A stretch of 64,000 bases of DNA. It comes from Icerya purchasi (lineage: Eukaryota > Arthropoda > Insecta > Hemiptera > Monophlebidae). The DNA lies in the NCBI GenBank assembly GCA_039619475.1, contig CM077116.1:375894188-375958187 (forward strand), in the 5' to 3' direction. Position 1 is the first letter of the stretch. Each line of letters opens with the position of its first letter. Of this stretch, positions 42,401 through 55,700 are shown in pieces. Under the pieces are notes generated by a model. The model was not told the origin of the DNA and searched no databases. It was given only the letters and a program-made list of their open reading frames with translations. The position numbers were made by a program, and so were the translations under genes.

Positions 42401-45400
42401 AATTAACTAGCCGATCATCTATGCTCACTCTCACACGCCACCGATAGAAACCTGTTCACGATCGCTATACGTTCACACACGCACACATATACACCGCCAC
42501 CTGATATATATTTTTCGTCTTTTTCCGCTTCCGATCTTATACTTAATCCGTTGATATTTATTTTTTTTTATTTTTACATATTCTCTGTTCATTGCAAAAG
42601 CACACCGTCCATTCCTGCACACATATCAAGCATTGAGTTAACCTGTACAAAGGTACACTGTACTATTCCATGCACGCTCCGTCGCCACCGAAATAAACAC
42701 CGCGATATCACACACACACACACATACACACCACCACTTCGTACATATTTTATTTTCGAGTCAAAATATTATAGAATTAGCCTAACTATATTTTTCTTTT
42801 ACACTTCTGTTTATTTCTTCTGTTTTGTTTCTCCGATTCTAAAAATTAATCTGTCAATGTATTAGCCACTCTTTCATTCGCACATAATGTTCCCTCGCAC
42901 TCATCTGCTACCAGTAGTTCTCTTGTCGTACATAATAACTTTTTCAAGTCTAATATTATAGAATCAGCCTAATTATATTTTTTTTCGCTTCCAATCATTT
43001 CCTCCGTCCGTTGATAATTTTCTTATTTTATTTTTTCTCAGGTTCTAAAAATAAATCCATTGATATCTTCACTAGTATGATTGCGTAAACATCTTCTAAC
43101 AGTATTCCTCATATTGTTCATAATAATTTTTCATGTCTATGTATTATGGAATTAGTCTAAAATATATTTTTTCCCCTCTAAAGTCTTTTTCCAATCGTAA
43201 GTATTCAAAAATTAATTCGAGTATATTTTTATTTAACGCTGTTTCATATTTTCCCTCTCCCCTATCCACCCTACACAAATTTAAATTCTTTTCTATTGAT
43301 TTTCATGAGTACACCCCCCCCCCCCTGAAACTACAGTGAAACCATACCATTCATTCCCATGCATCCATCTGATAACAATGATTTTCTCATCATTCATAAT
43401 AATTTTTTTCGAATCTGTTAGTTTAAGATTATTTCATTTTTTTCAAACTCTAAATATTTTTTTTTTTTTTTCAATATCTTCCATATTTTCCCCCAATATG
43501 TCCGCATACGCTCATAATTCAAAGGTACTTTGCTTATTTCCTTGCATGAATGTTGCTATGTCGTTGATTTCGATCTTGTGTCAAGGTCATCGAGTCTGCC
43601 CGGATCTTCTCCTTCATATCTTTTGTAGAAAAACCGGTTGACATGTACACACCTACACACAAACACCCATAACCTAAAGATCACCTGTAAATTTCGTTCA
43701 TTTGCGTATGCAACCAGCTTTCACCAAAGGAATGTGGTTTTTCTGGTGCAACCCGCCCTCTTCAAAGACATGCAGCGAGCTAGAATCTCGAAAGGATCTG
43801 TTCAGGCAGTCAGTATTAGTGTTACATTAAACGTGTAGAATTTGTTGAAGCTGTGTTCTTCACGCATTAATAAAAGTTTGCTCTAACATTAAAAGTAATA
43901 ATTTTCTACATTCTTAGTAAAAAGTTAAAAATATTATTCAAACATGAATAACAATACCGATTCGATTGATATTAAAGTCGACGAATTTATTCAGAATTCA
44001 TTTTCGAGTGATAGTGTCTCGCATACAACTTCATCACCTCAATCACAGCAATCAGATGATGGTTATACAGCAGAAGGATCAATATCTTCTGTACATAATA
44101 TCATTGGTCCTGTATTATTATCAGAACAAGCAGATATAGCGGAATATTTTGTAGATATCAGCATCCATATAGATTGTGATTATGGTTTTCGAGTAACCGA
44201 ACTAGCAATGATTGATATGTCTGGCGGAAAGTGTTTGCATACACTGTATAAGCCAAGCAGAGCATGGCATTCATCAAAAACGCCACATTTACAATGTTCT
44301 TCGATGAGTCATCACTTGAAAAATCCTTCATTATTTCCCTGTCGGGAAGAAACATTTATGGCACGCGATATATTCACGATAATATCTCAAAAACCGAGAG
44401 CTCGCATATATATTTTAACGGTATATGCTAAACTTACACTAATGGAACTTAACGAAAAGTCTGAATTGTTGAGTGATTTAGACTATGAAATCGTTAATAT
44501 GGATAAAGTCTTTCGACTACATAGTATTGAGAATCTACATGAAGAGTATTTTGATATAAGCAATTTGATAACCTGTAAACATCATAATGAGAATGATAGT
44601 TTTCATTGTGCAGCGAAAAACGTTATGGTAATGAAGGCCTGGTACGATCATGTTATCAATCCGCTGAAGCTTATGAATAATCTCAATATAAATGATTTAA
44701 GTCAGTTGTTCATTACAGCCACCAAAGAAATGAAAATTACATTATTTCCAAGTTGTGTTGGAGACATTTATGCATTTCTACCAGATAGATTAAAACCGGA
44801 TGATATGATAAAATCACTTCTACCATGTTACGAGCATGAGCATGATGAAGAATTCGTCTATGAGGTGTGTTGATCAATAGAGCAACAGGTAGAAAACCTA
44901 GTAGTTTACGAGACACAGCATGTTCAAAGAAAAAAAACGAACTAGCACAAGCAGATCAGAGTTGCAACATACGAGTGAGAGATATATTCTCGAGAACAAC
45001 AGCTTGATTATAAAAAACGTCGAAGATACATGTATCTATCTGTGAACAATTATCACATCAAACATAAAAAGGTTGACTAAAAGATTATTATTTTCTTTTT
45101 TCGTTCATTCTCGCCACTATTACCACTCGCGCCCCCACTGTCAAGACCTCTAAACATACATTAGTAACCTCGCCAACACTATAATATTTTTTCTCTGTGT
45201 TACTAAATTAACCCAAGTATATTTTTATTCATTTGTTACACAAACATTTGTTCAAATCTTTTGTAATATATCGTACACACATTTATAGCCCACAGACACT
45301 ACTTGCTTCATTACCACGAATACATCTCTTTCATGGTCACTTATCGTAACATAGTTTTTCCTGAAATTGTAAAAAAAGTTCTCTTCGTTCCATTCTTCCA

Positions 45401-48400
45401 AGTTTTCCAAATTTCAAATCATGCATAATTATTTAAGAATCAAATTAAGTATATTTTATCATTTCCAAAAAATTAATCATCTCTGTACAAGCCATTAACT
45501 CATTTTTCAAAACAAACATATTATTTTTTTAATCTATCGTACATATAATTTTTATCATTCAATTTTTTTTCTGAATTCACAAATAGTTAACCTATAGAAA
45601 ACATATTATTGTAAACATACATGACGAAGTCACTCCTCATAATTACATCATGAATTAATTTTTTTTCATTTTTTTTTTTTTTTACCATCATGAAATTGTA
45701 GTAGTGTTTTTAATTTTTTTATTTTCCATACACGACAAAAGCAATAAAATCACGACATCTATGAATACACACCATATGCTTCCAATAACCTATCATGCAT
45801 TTTTATAAATTAGTCCAAGCATACTATTTTTTCAATAACAAAGCCGATCATACATAATTTTTTCTTCTATATAATCACTAATCTATGAAAACACTTGATT
45901 CGTTTTACTCATACTGTAGCAACCACTCCTTTTTCCTCATGCTAACAAACTTCAAAATTTAATAATATAACACGAAATTAATCTAAATATCTGTTCATGC
46001 TATTAAAATTAATATATCAATCTTTACATTCCTTTTGTACATTTCTGAAAAAATCCTACAACATGTTTTAAAATTAATCGAAGTATACTATTTTATTACC
46101 TAAAATCAATTATTCTCTCATACAGTTTTTTCCAATCATCCATAATGTTTTTTCTGTATTGTCATTATTACAAAGTCATACAAAACAACAACACATTTTT
46201 AATCATAATGAATCCTTCATTCCATTCCGTTCATGCTATATACCATTATCATTCAATTCAACGTTATGAAATTAGTCTAAATATACATTCATGCTAGCAA
46301 AGTTATTATCTCACCCTTTGCATTGTTCCAAGATGATTTATTTGACATTTTTTCTTTAAATTTCCCTCATACTATTATTTTTGAAATGTAGGATGATGAC
46401 TATGATTAGAATTCATGATTATGAAGAGAGAGATGCATGGTGAAATTGTATTGTCATTATATGCGAGATGATGTGTGTTTGTGGGTGAGTATGGATGCAT
46501 GTAAAATATATGAGTGTGTTAGTAGAAAACATCCGTTCATGCGTGAACACAGGTACAGATACAGTTATAGAATGAGAGAGGTAAAAATATATATTTTGTT
46601 ATGTTTGATATGTGCATGATAAAGAGGTTAACAAAGAATAAACACATTACCCTCACAACTTAGACATTGAGTTATACCTTTGCAATATTTTAGATGTAAA
46701 AGCAGTGACATTGACATGTGGTAAACGTTTTCATCACTTTTGACTAATTATAACCAATTTTCCAACATTTCTCTTCGTTTTTCCTACATTTTAATACTTT
46801 TACACCGTTTTAGTCAATTTTTGCTATTTAATGCCATTTTTTCCAGTGTTTTTACCACCTTTCTCACAATTTTCATCATTCTTTCATCATCTTTGTTAGG
46901 TTTTTCTTACCAACTCTTTAACATTTCGATCGTTGCTAGTGATAACCATCATTATTTATGCTTTCAATCCTTCCACTTCAGCAATGCACACATACAGCTT
47001 AGCAATCGCCGCAGCCATTGAATGTTGTAGGACTGCAATCGTATCTCCATTTGATTATTGGGATTTAAAAGTCACATCTTTGAACGCTTGATCTAATGCA
47101 TCAACATGATTTTTTTGTATTCGCCCACCCGCTGCTGGAGGTTCCACTTAATATTCTCAACAGACTATCATACAGTCGATTAATAAGAGAATCTGTAAGA
47201 CCCGAGACATTTACTTAACGTTTTCCCAACACATTTACAGACCTACCCTGTACACTAAGGAAATCTTTAAACATCTCTGTAACCATTCCTTTTAAGCTGG
47301 CGGGAGCAAGGAACTCCTATAAACGTTTATCAATCAGCACTTCATCGTTCATCGCCCTGGTTTCACTCGCCGTTGCACAGACATGTAATAAACATTTCCT
47401 TCTTTTACAATTTTCTTATGCTATAACACTATTACATCATTTTTCCTCGTTTTTAACTAATTGTAACCAGTTTTCCATTATTTCTTAGCATGTTCTTCTG
47501 TTTAGGACCTTTTGCGCTATTTTTTCATCAATTTATGTTATTTCACATCGTTTTTCTGGTGATTTTAGTGCCTTTCACACAATTTTACTAATTATTTTCG
47601 ACTATTTCTTAACATGTTCTTCTGTTTTAGGTCCTTTTTGCACTATTTTTTCATCAATTTATGTTATTTCACATCGTTTTTCTAGTGTTTTACTACCTTT
47701 CACACAATTTTACTCATTTTTTCCCATCTTTGAAGATTTTTTTTTCATTTATCCCATACATTATATCTCCGAATGTGACGATTAGCTATCCTTTTAAGTA
47801 CATTTTTTTAATTCGATATAAGTGAGGAGTACTTTTCAGGTCGACATGTATACTTCGTGATATGTCATTCAATTCATTATTAATCTATGTTTCAACAGGT
47901 TTGTGGTCGGTTGTTGGAGGTTTATAGAACTTTCTGTTGCATTGCTTATAGTATAATGGTTCTTGTGTGCTAGTGAGATGATGGTGTTTTGTGGGGAATA
48001 AAAAACATGGGAAAGAGAAGGAGTGCGCCCCATCAAGCAGGGGGGAGTGATGCTTCGTAATTAACTTGGGTATTGCGCGCATTGCATGGCAGTTATAATA
48101 TGCTCGAGCAAAAATTAGTCGCTGTACTCGCATGGTGTTCATGTTATTCATTAAATGTTCACACTGAGAGATGCAATGGGCTCATCAACAGACGGATCCA
48201 TGCTATCATTTCGATTTTTATAATTGTAATCTGCACTGAGCATGTATGTATTACAACGAACCCATCAACTCTGTTACAGATGGTAATGTTTGAGGATAGA
48301 TAGTGAAACGTTCATTAGAACATGAATGTGTATACAAAGTGTTGTTACATCACATGTATGTCATCAAATTAACTAAAATGTTGCGTCTATAGTAAAAAAA

Positions 48401-49458
48401 AAAGAAATAAGGGTTTTTCCCTAAGAGGGCGACTATAATAAAATTGATGCGATTTTAGATGGAAATGGGGGTATTTTACAGTAAAAACGCTGTTTTGCAC
48501 CTAAATGGTGAATATTCTGGAGGTTAAACGGCATTTTTCACACAAAATTTGATGTTTTTTTATAAATGTGGCTATTTTACTCCTACATGGAGTAATTTCT
48601 GCATGAGGAGTACTTTTTGGACTGACATGTATACTTCTTGATGTGGTATTCAATTCATTCTGAAGCTATGTTTGAACAGCTTTGTAAATTGGGGGGGGGG
48701 GAGTTTACAGATCTTTTCTGCTGCATCAGTTATAGTATAATAGTTTTTATATGCTAGTGAGATGAAGGTATTTGGTTAGGAATAATAAATATGGGTAAGA
48801 GGTGGAGTGCATCCCCATCAAGCATGGGAGAGTATTGTTTGGGAATTAACTCCATTATTTGCACACATTGCAATACAATTATAATCAGTTTGGTCAAAAT
48901 TACTTGTATATCGTTCATGTTATACATTAAACATTCACACTGAGAAACAGACTGGACTCTTCGACATCAAGGTCCATGCGATCATTACACTCTTTTTCAA
49001 CAATTTGTGACGTTTCATACTATTTTTTAATGTTTTGAACGGCTATTATGATGTATTTCAGCACATTTTCACAGGTACAAAGTTCGTAATGCGAAATAAT
49101 TTGAATTATTTCGACAATCTTTACACACAAATAAAATACTATACCATTAACACACTCAACATGAAACAAATCATTACAAATAGAAATAAACAACGAAATT
49201 GCTCGGAAATTTTAATGAAATTCAAGAAGCATAGTGTATATGAAAATGAATATATTCTTTAAATCAACACTCCAAACTTGCAGTTTCAGAATTATATCAG
49301 ACCCTGACTAAGAACCCCGTTGTTCCTTTTGCTGCATATATATGTATATAATCATATATTATTAAATAATACATATAACTACATATGTACATATATATAT
49401 CTAAATATATACATATATATATATATATCTACATATATACATACATATATCTACATAT

Positions 49459-49504
<46 letters not shown>

Positions 49505-49660
49505 ACATATATACACATATATATATCTACATATATACACACACATATCGACATATATACATATATATATCTAAATATATACATATATATATATCTACAT
49601 ATATACACATATATATCTACATATATACATACATATATCTACATATATACATCTACATAT

Positions 49661-49711
<51 letters not shown>

Positions 49712-52700
49712 TATATCTACATATATACACACACATATCGACATATATACATATATATATCTACATATATATGTATATATGTAGGTATATGTATAATTTA
49801 ATATTATATGATTATATACATATATATGCAGCAAAAGGAACAACGGGGTTCTTAGTCAGGGTCTGATATAATTCTGAAACTGCAAGTTTGGAGTGTTGGT
49901 TTAAAGAATATATTCATTTTCATATACACTATGCTTCTTGAATTTCATTAAAATTTCCGAGCAATTTCGTTGTTTATTTCTATTTGTAATGATTTGTTTC
50001 ATGTTGAGTGTGTTAATGGTATAGTATTTTATTTGTGTGTAAAGATTGTCGAAATAATTCAAATTATTTCGCATTACGAACTTTGTACCTGTGAAAATGT
50101 GCTGAAATACATCATAATAGCCGTTCAAAACATTAAAAAATAGTATGAAACGTCACAAATTGTTGAAAAAGAGTGTAATGATCGCATGGACCTTGATGTC
50201 GAAGAGTCCAGTCTGTTTCTCAGTGTGAATGTTTAATGTATAACATGAACGATATACAAGTAATTTTGACCAAACTGATTATAATTGTATTGCAATGTGT
50301 GCAAATAATGGAGTTAATTCCCAAACAATACTCTCCCATGCTTGATGGGGATGCACTCCACCTCTTACCCATATTTATTATTCCTAACCAAATACCTTCA
50401 TCTCACTAGCATATAAAAACTATTATACTATAACTGATGCAGCAGAAAAGATCTGTAAACTCCCCCCCCCCAATTTACAAAGCTGTTCAAACATAGCTTC
50501 AGAATGAATTGAATACCACATCAAGAAGTATACATGTCAGTCCAAAAAGTACTCCTCATGCAGAAATTACTCCATGTAGGAGTAAAATAGCCACATTTAT
50601 AAAAAAACATCAAATTTTGTGTGAAAAATGCCGTTTAACCTCCAGAATATTCACCATTTAGGTGCAAAACAGCGTTTTTACTGTAAAATACCCCCATTTC
50701 CATCTAAAATCGCATCAATTTTATTATAGTCGCCCTCTTAGGGAAAAACCCTTATTTCTTTTTTTTTTACTATAGACGCAACATTTTAGTTAATTTGATG
50801 ACATACATGTGATGTAACAACACTTTGTATACACATTCATGTTCTAATGAACGTTTCACTATCTATCCTCAAACATTACCATCTGTAACAGAGTTGATGG
50901 GTTCGTTGTAATACATACATGCTCAGTGCAGATTACAATTATAAAAATCGAAATGATAGCATGGATCCGTCTGTTGATGAGCCCATTGCATCTCTCAGTG
51001 TGAACATTTAATGAATAACATGAACACCATGCGAGTACAGCGACTAATTTTTGCTCGAGCATATTATAACTGCCATGCAATGCGCGCAATACCCAAGTTA
51101 ATTACGAAGCATCACTCCCCCCTGCTTGATGGGGCGCACTCCTTCTCTTTCCCATGTTTTTTATTCCCCACAAAACACCATCATCTCACTAGCACACAAG
51201 AACCATTATACTATAAGCAATGCAACAGAAAGTTCTATAAACCTCCAACAACCGACCACAAACCTGTTGAAACATAGATTAATAATGAATTGAATGACAT
51301 ATCACGAAGTATACATGTCGACCTGAAAAGTACTCCTCACTTATATCGAATTAAAAAAATGTACTTAAAAGGATAGCTAATCGTCACATTCGGAGATATA
51401 ATGTATGGGATAAATGAAAAAAAAATCTTCAAAGATGGGAAAAAATGAGTAAAATTGTGTGAAAGGTAGTAAAACACTAGAAAAACGATGTGAAATAACA
51501 TAAATTGATGAAAAAATAGTGCAAAAAGGACCTAAAACAGAAGAACATGTTAAGAAATAGTCGAAAATAATTAGTAAAATTGTGTGAAAGGCACTAAAAT
51601 CACCAGAAAAACGATGTGAAATAACATAAATTGATGAAAAAATAGCGCAAAAGGTCCTAAACAGAAGAACATGCTAAGAAATAATGGAAAACTGGTTACA
51701 ATTAGTTAAAAACGAGGAAAAATGATGTAATAGTGTTATAGCATAAGAAAATTGTAAAAGAAGGAAATGTTTATTACATGTCTGTGCAACGGCGAGTGAA
51801 ACCAGGGCGATGAACGATGAAGTGCTGATTGATAAACGTTTATAGGAGTTCCTTGCTCCCGCCAGCTTAAAAGGAATGGTTACAGAGATGTTTAAAGATT
51901 TCCTTAGTGTACAGGGTAGGTCTGTAAATGTGTTGGGAAAACGTTAAGTAAATGTCTCGGGTCTTACAGATTCTCTTATTAATCGACTGTATGATAGTCT
52001 GTTGAGAATATTAAGTGGAACCTCCAGCAGCGGGTGGGCGAATACAAAAAAATCATGTTGATGCATTAGATCAAGCGTTCAAAGATGTGACTTTTAAATC
52101 CCAATAATCAAATGGAGATACGATTGCAGTCCTACAACATTCAATGGCTGCGGCGATTGCTAAGCTGTATGTGTGCATTGCTGAAGTGGAAGGATTGAAA
52201 GCATAAATAATGATGGTTATCACTAGCAACGATCGAAATGTTAAAGAGTTGGTAAGAAAAACCTAACAAAGATGATGAAAGAATGATGAAAATTGTGAGA
52301 AAGGTGGTAAAAACACTGGAAAAAATGGCATTAAATAGCAAAAATTGACTAAAACGGTGTAAAAGTATTAAAATGTAGGAAAAACGAAGAGAAATGTTGG
52401 AAAATTGGTTATAATTAGTCAAAAGTGATGAAAACGTTTACCACATGTCAATGTCACTGCTTTTACATCTAAAATATTGCAAAGGTATAACTCAATGTCT
52501 AAGTTGTGAGGGTAATGTGTTTATTCTTTGTTAACCTCTTTATCATGCACATATCAAACATAACAAAATATATATTTTTACCTCTCTCATTCTATAACTG
52601 TATCTGTACCTGTGTTCACGCATGAACGGATGTTTTCTACTAACACACTCATATATTTTACATGCATCCATACTCACCCACAAACACACATCATCTCGCA

Positions 52701-55700
52701 TATAATGACAATACAATTTCACCATGCATCTCTCTCTTCATAATCATGAATTCTAATCATAGTCATCATCCTACATTTCAAAAATAATAGTATGAGGGAA
52801 ATTTAAAGAAAAAATGTCAAATAAATCATCTTGGAACAATGCAAAGGGTGAGATAATAACTTTGCTAGCATGAATGTATATTTAGACTAATTTCATAACG
52901 TTGAATTGAATGATAATGGTATATAGCATGAACGGAATGGAATGAAGGATTCATTATGATTAAAAATGTGTTGTTGTTTTGTATGACTTTGTAATAATGA
53001 CAATACAGAAAAAACATTATGGATGATTGGAAAAAACTGTATGAGAGAATAATTGATTTTAGGTAATAAAATAGTATACTTCGATTAATTTTAAAACATG
53101 TTGTAGGATTTTTTCAGAAATGTACAAAAGGAATGTAAAGATTGATATATTAATTTTAATAGCATGAACAGATATTTAGATTAATTTCGTGTTATATTAT
53201 TAAATTTTGAAGTTTGTTAGCATGAGGAAAAAGGAGTGGTTGCTACAGTATGAGTAAAACGAATCAAGTGTTTTCATAGATTAGTGATTATATAGAAGAA
53301 AAAATTATGTATGATCGGCTTTGTTATTGAAAAAATAGTATGCTTGGACTAATTTAAAAAAATGCATGATAGGTTATTGGAAGCATATGGTGTGTATTCA
53401 TAGATGTCGTGATTTTATTGCTTTTGTCGTGTATGGAAAATAAAAAAATTAAAAACACTACTACAATTTCATGATGGTAAAAAAAAAAAAAAATGAAAAA
53501 AAATTAATTCATGATGTAATTATGAGGAGTGACTTCGTCATGTATGTTTACAATAATATGTTTTCTATAGGTTAACTATTTGTGAATTCAGAAAAAAAAT
53601 TGAATGATAAAAATTATATGTACGATAGATTAAAAAAATAATATGTTTGTTTTGAAAAATGAGTTAATGGCTTGTACAGAGATGATTAATTTTTTGGAAA
53701 TGATAAAATATACTTAATTTGATTCTTAAATAATTATGCATGATTTGAAATTTGGAAAACTTGGAAGAATGGAACGAAGAGAACTTTTTTTACAATTTCA
53801 GGAAAAACTATGTTACGATAAGTGACCATGAAAGAGATGTATTCGTGGTAATGAAGCAAGTAGTGTCTGTGGGCTATAAATGTGTGTACGATATATTACA
53901 AAAGATTTGAACAAATGTTTGTGTAACAAATGAATAAAAATATACTTGGGTTAATTTAGTAACACAGAGAAAAAATATTATAGTGTTGGCGAGGTTACTA
54001 ATGTATGTTTAGAGGTCTTGACAGTGGGGGCGCGAGTGGTAATAGTGGCGAGAATGAACGAAAAAAGAAAATAATAATCTTTTAGTCAACCTTTTTATGT
54101 TTGATGTGATAATTGTTCACAGATAGATACATGTATCTTCGACGTTTTTTATAATCAAGCTGTTGTTCTCGAGAATATATCTCTCACTCGTATGTTGCAA
54201 CTCTGATCTGCTTGTGCTAGTTCGTTTTTTTTCTTTGAACATGCTGTGTCTCGTAAACTACTAGGTTTTCTACCTGTTGCTCTATTGATCAACACACCTC
54301 ATAGACGAATTCTTCATCATGCTCATGCTCGTAACATGGTAGAAGTGATTTTATCATATCATCCGGTTTTAATCTATCTGGTAGAAATGCATAAATGTCT
54401 CCAACACAACTTGGAAATAATGTAATTTTCATTTCTTTGGTGGCTGTAATGAACAACTGACTTAAATCATTTATATTGAGATTATTCATAAGCTTCAGCG
54501 GATTGATAACATGATCGTACCAGGCCTTCATTACCATAACGTTTTTCGCTGCACAATGAAAACTATCATTCTCATTATGATGTTTACAGGTTATCAAATT
54601 GCTTATATCAAAATACTCTTCATGTAGATTCTCAATACTATGTAGTCGAAAGACTTTATCCATATTAACGATTTCATAGTCTAAATCACTCAACAATTCA
54701 GACTTTTCGTTAAGTTCCATTAGTGTAAGTTTAGCATATACCGTTAAAATATATATGCGAGCTCTCGGTTTTTGAGATATTATCGTGAATATATCGCGTG
54801 CCATAAATGTTTCTTCCCGACAGGGAAATAATGAAGGATTTTTCAAGTGATGACTCATCGAAGAACATTGTAAATGTGGCGTTTTTGATGAATGCCATGC
54901 TCTGCTTGGCTTATACAGTGTATGCAAACACTTTCCGCCAGACATATCAATCATTGCTAGTTCGGTTACTCGAAAACCATAATCACAATCTATATGGATG
55001 CTGATATCTACAAAATATTCCGCTATATCTGCTTGTTCTGATAATAATACAGGACCAATGATATTATGTACAGAAGATATTGATCCTTCTGCTGTATAAC
55101 CATCATCTGATTGCTGTGATTGAGGTGATGAAGTTGTATGCGAGACACTATCACTCGAAAATGAATTCTGAATAAATTCGTCGACTTTAATATCAATCGA
55201 ATCGGTATTGTTATTCATGTTTGAATAATATTTTTAACTTTTTACTAAGAATGTAGAAAATTATTACTTTTAATGTTAGAGCAAACTTTTATTAATGCGT
55301 GAAGAACACAGCTTCAACAAATTCTACACGTTTAATGTAACACTAATACTGACTGCCTGAACAGATCCTTTCGAGATTCTAGCTCGCTGCATGTCTTTGA
55401 AGAGGGCGGGTTGCACCAGAAAAACCACATTCCTTTGGTGAAAGCTGGTTGCATACGCAAATGAACGAAATTTACAGGTGATCTTTAGGTTATGGGTGTT
55501 TGTGTGTAGGTGTGTACATGTCAACCGGTTTTTCTACAAAAGATATGAAGGAGAAGATCCGGGCAGACTCGATGACCTTGACACAAGATCGAAATCAACG
55601 ACATAGCAACATTCATGCAAGGAAATAAGCAAAGTACCTTTGAATTATGAGCGTATGCGGACATATTGGGGGAAAATATGGAAGATATTGAAAAAAAAAA

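Larger units (their letters stand above)
41391..49387 (+). repeat. left arm of the 16.4-kb palindrome
   Basis: From the outer end inward: the terminal AG box, a block of CACCCCAATTTGT tandem repeats (41430-41900), AT-rich DNA with a recurring AATTAGTCTAARTATA motif, the 309-codon gene (43944-44873), more of the motif DNA (to 46.4 kb), T-rich repeats (46.7-47.8 kb) and a diverged duplication (47.8-49.0 kb). Confidence 0.9.

Noticed and set aside
47885..48151. 88-codon minus-strand frame in the left arm and its mirror at 51011-51277
   Set aside because: No domain, and it falls inside a duplicated block whose sister copy (48.6-49.0 kb) does not keep the frame. Probably chance.
49035..49262. 75-codon frame and its mirror at 49901-50128
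   Set aside because: Lys/Asn/Ile-rich composition expected from AT-rich DNA, no recognisable motif. A small gene cannot be excluded, but nothing supports it.
49320..49843. Tyr-Ile repeat reading frames of 82-138 codons at the palindrome centre
   Set aside because: They are translations of the TACATATA microsatellite on both strands and do not encode a real protein.
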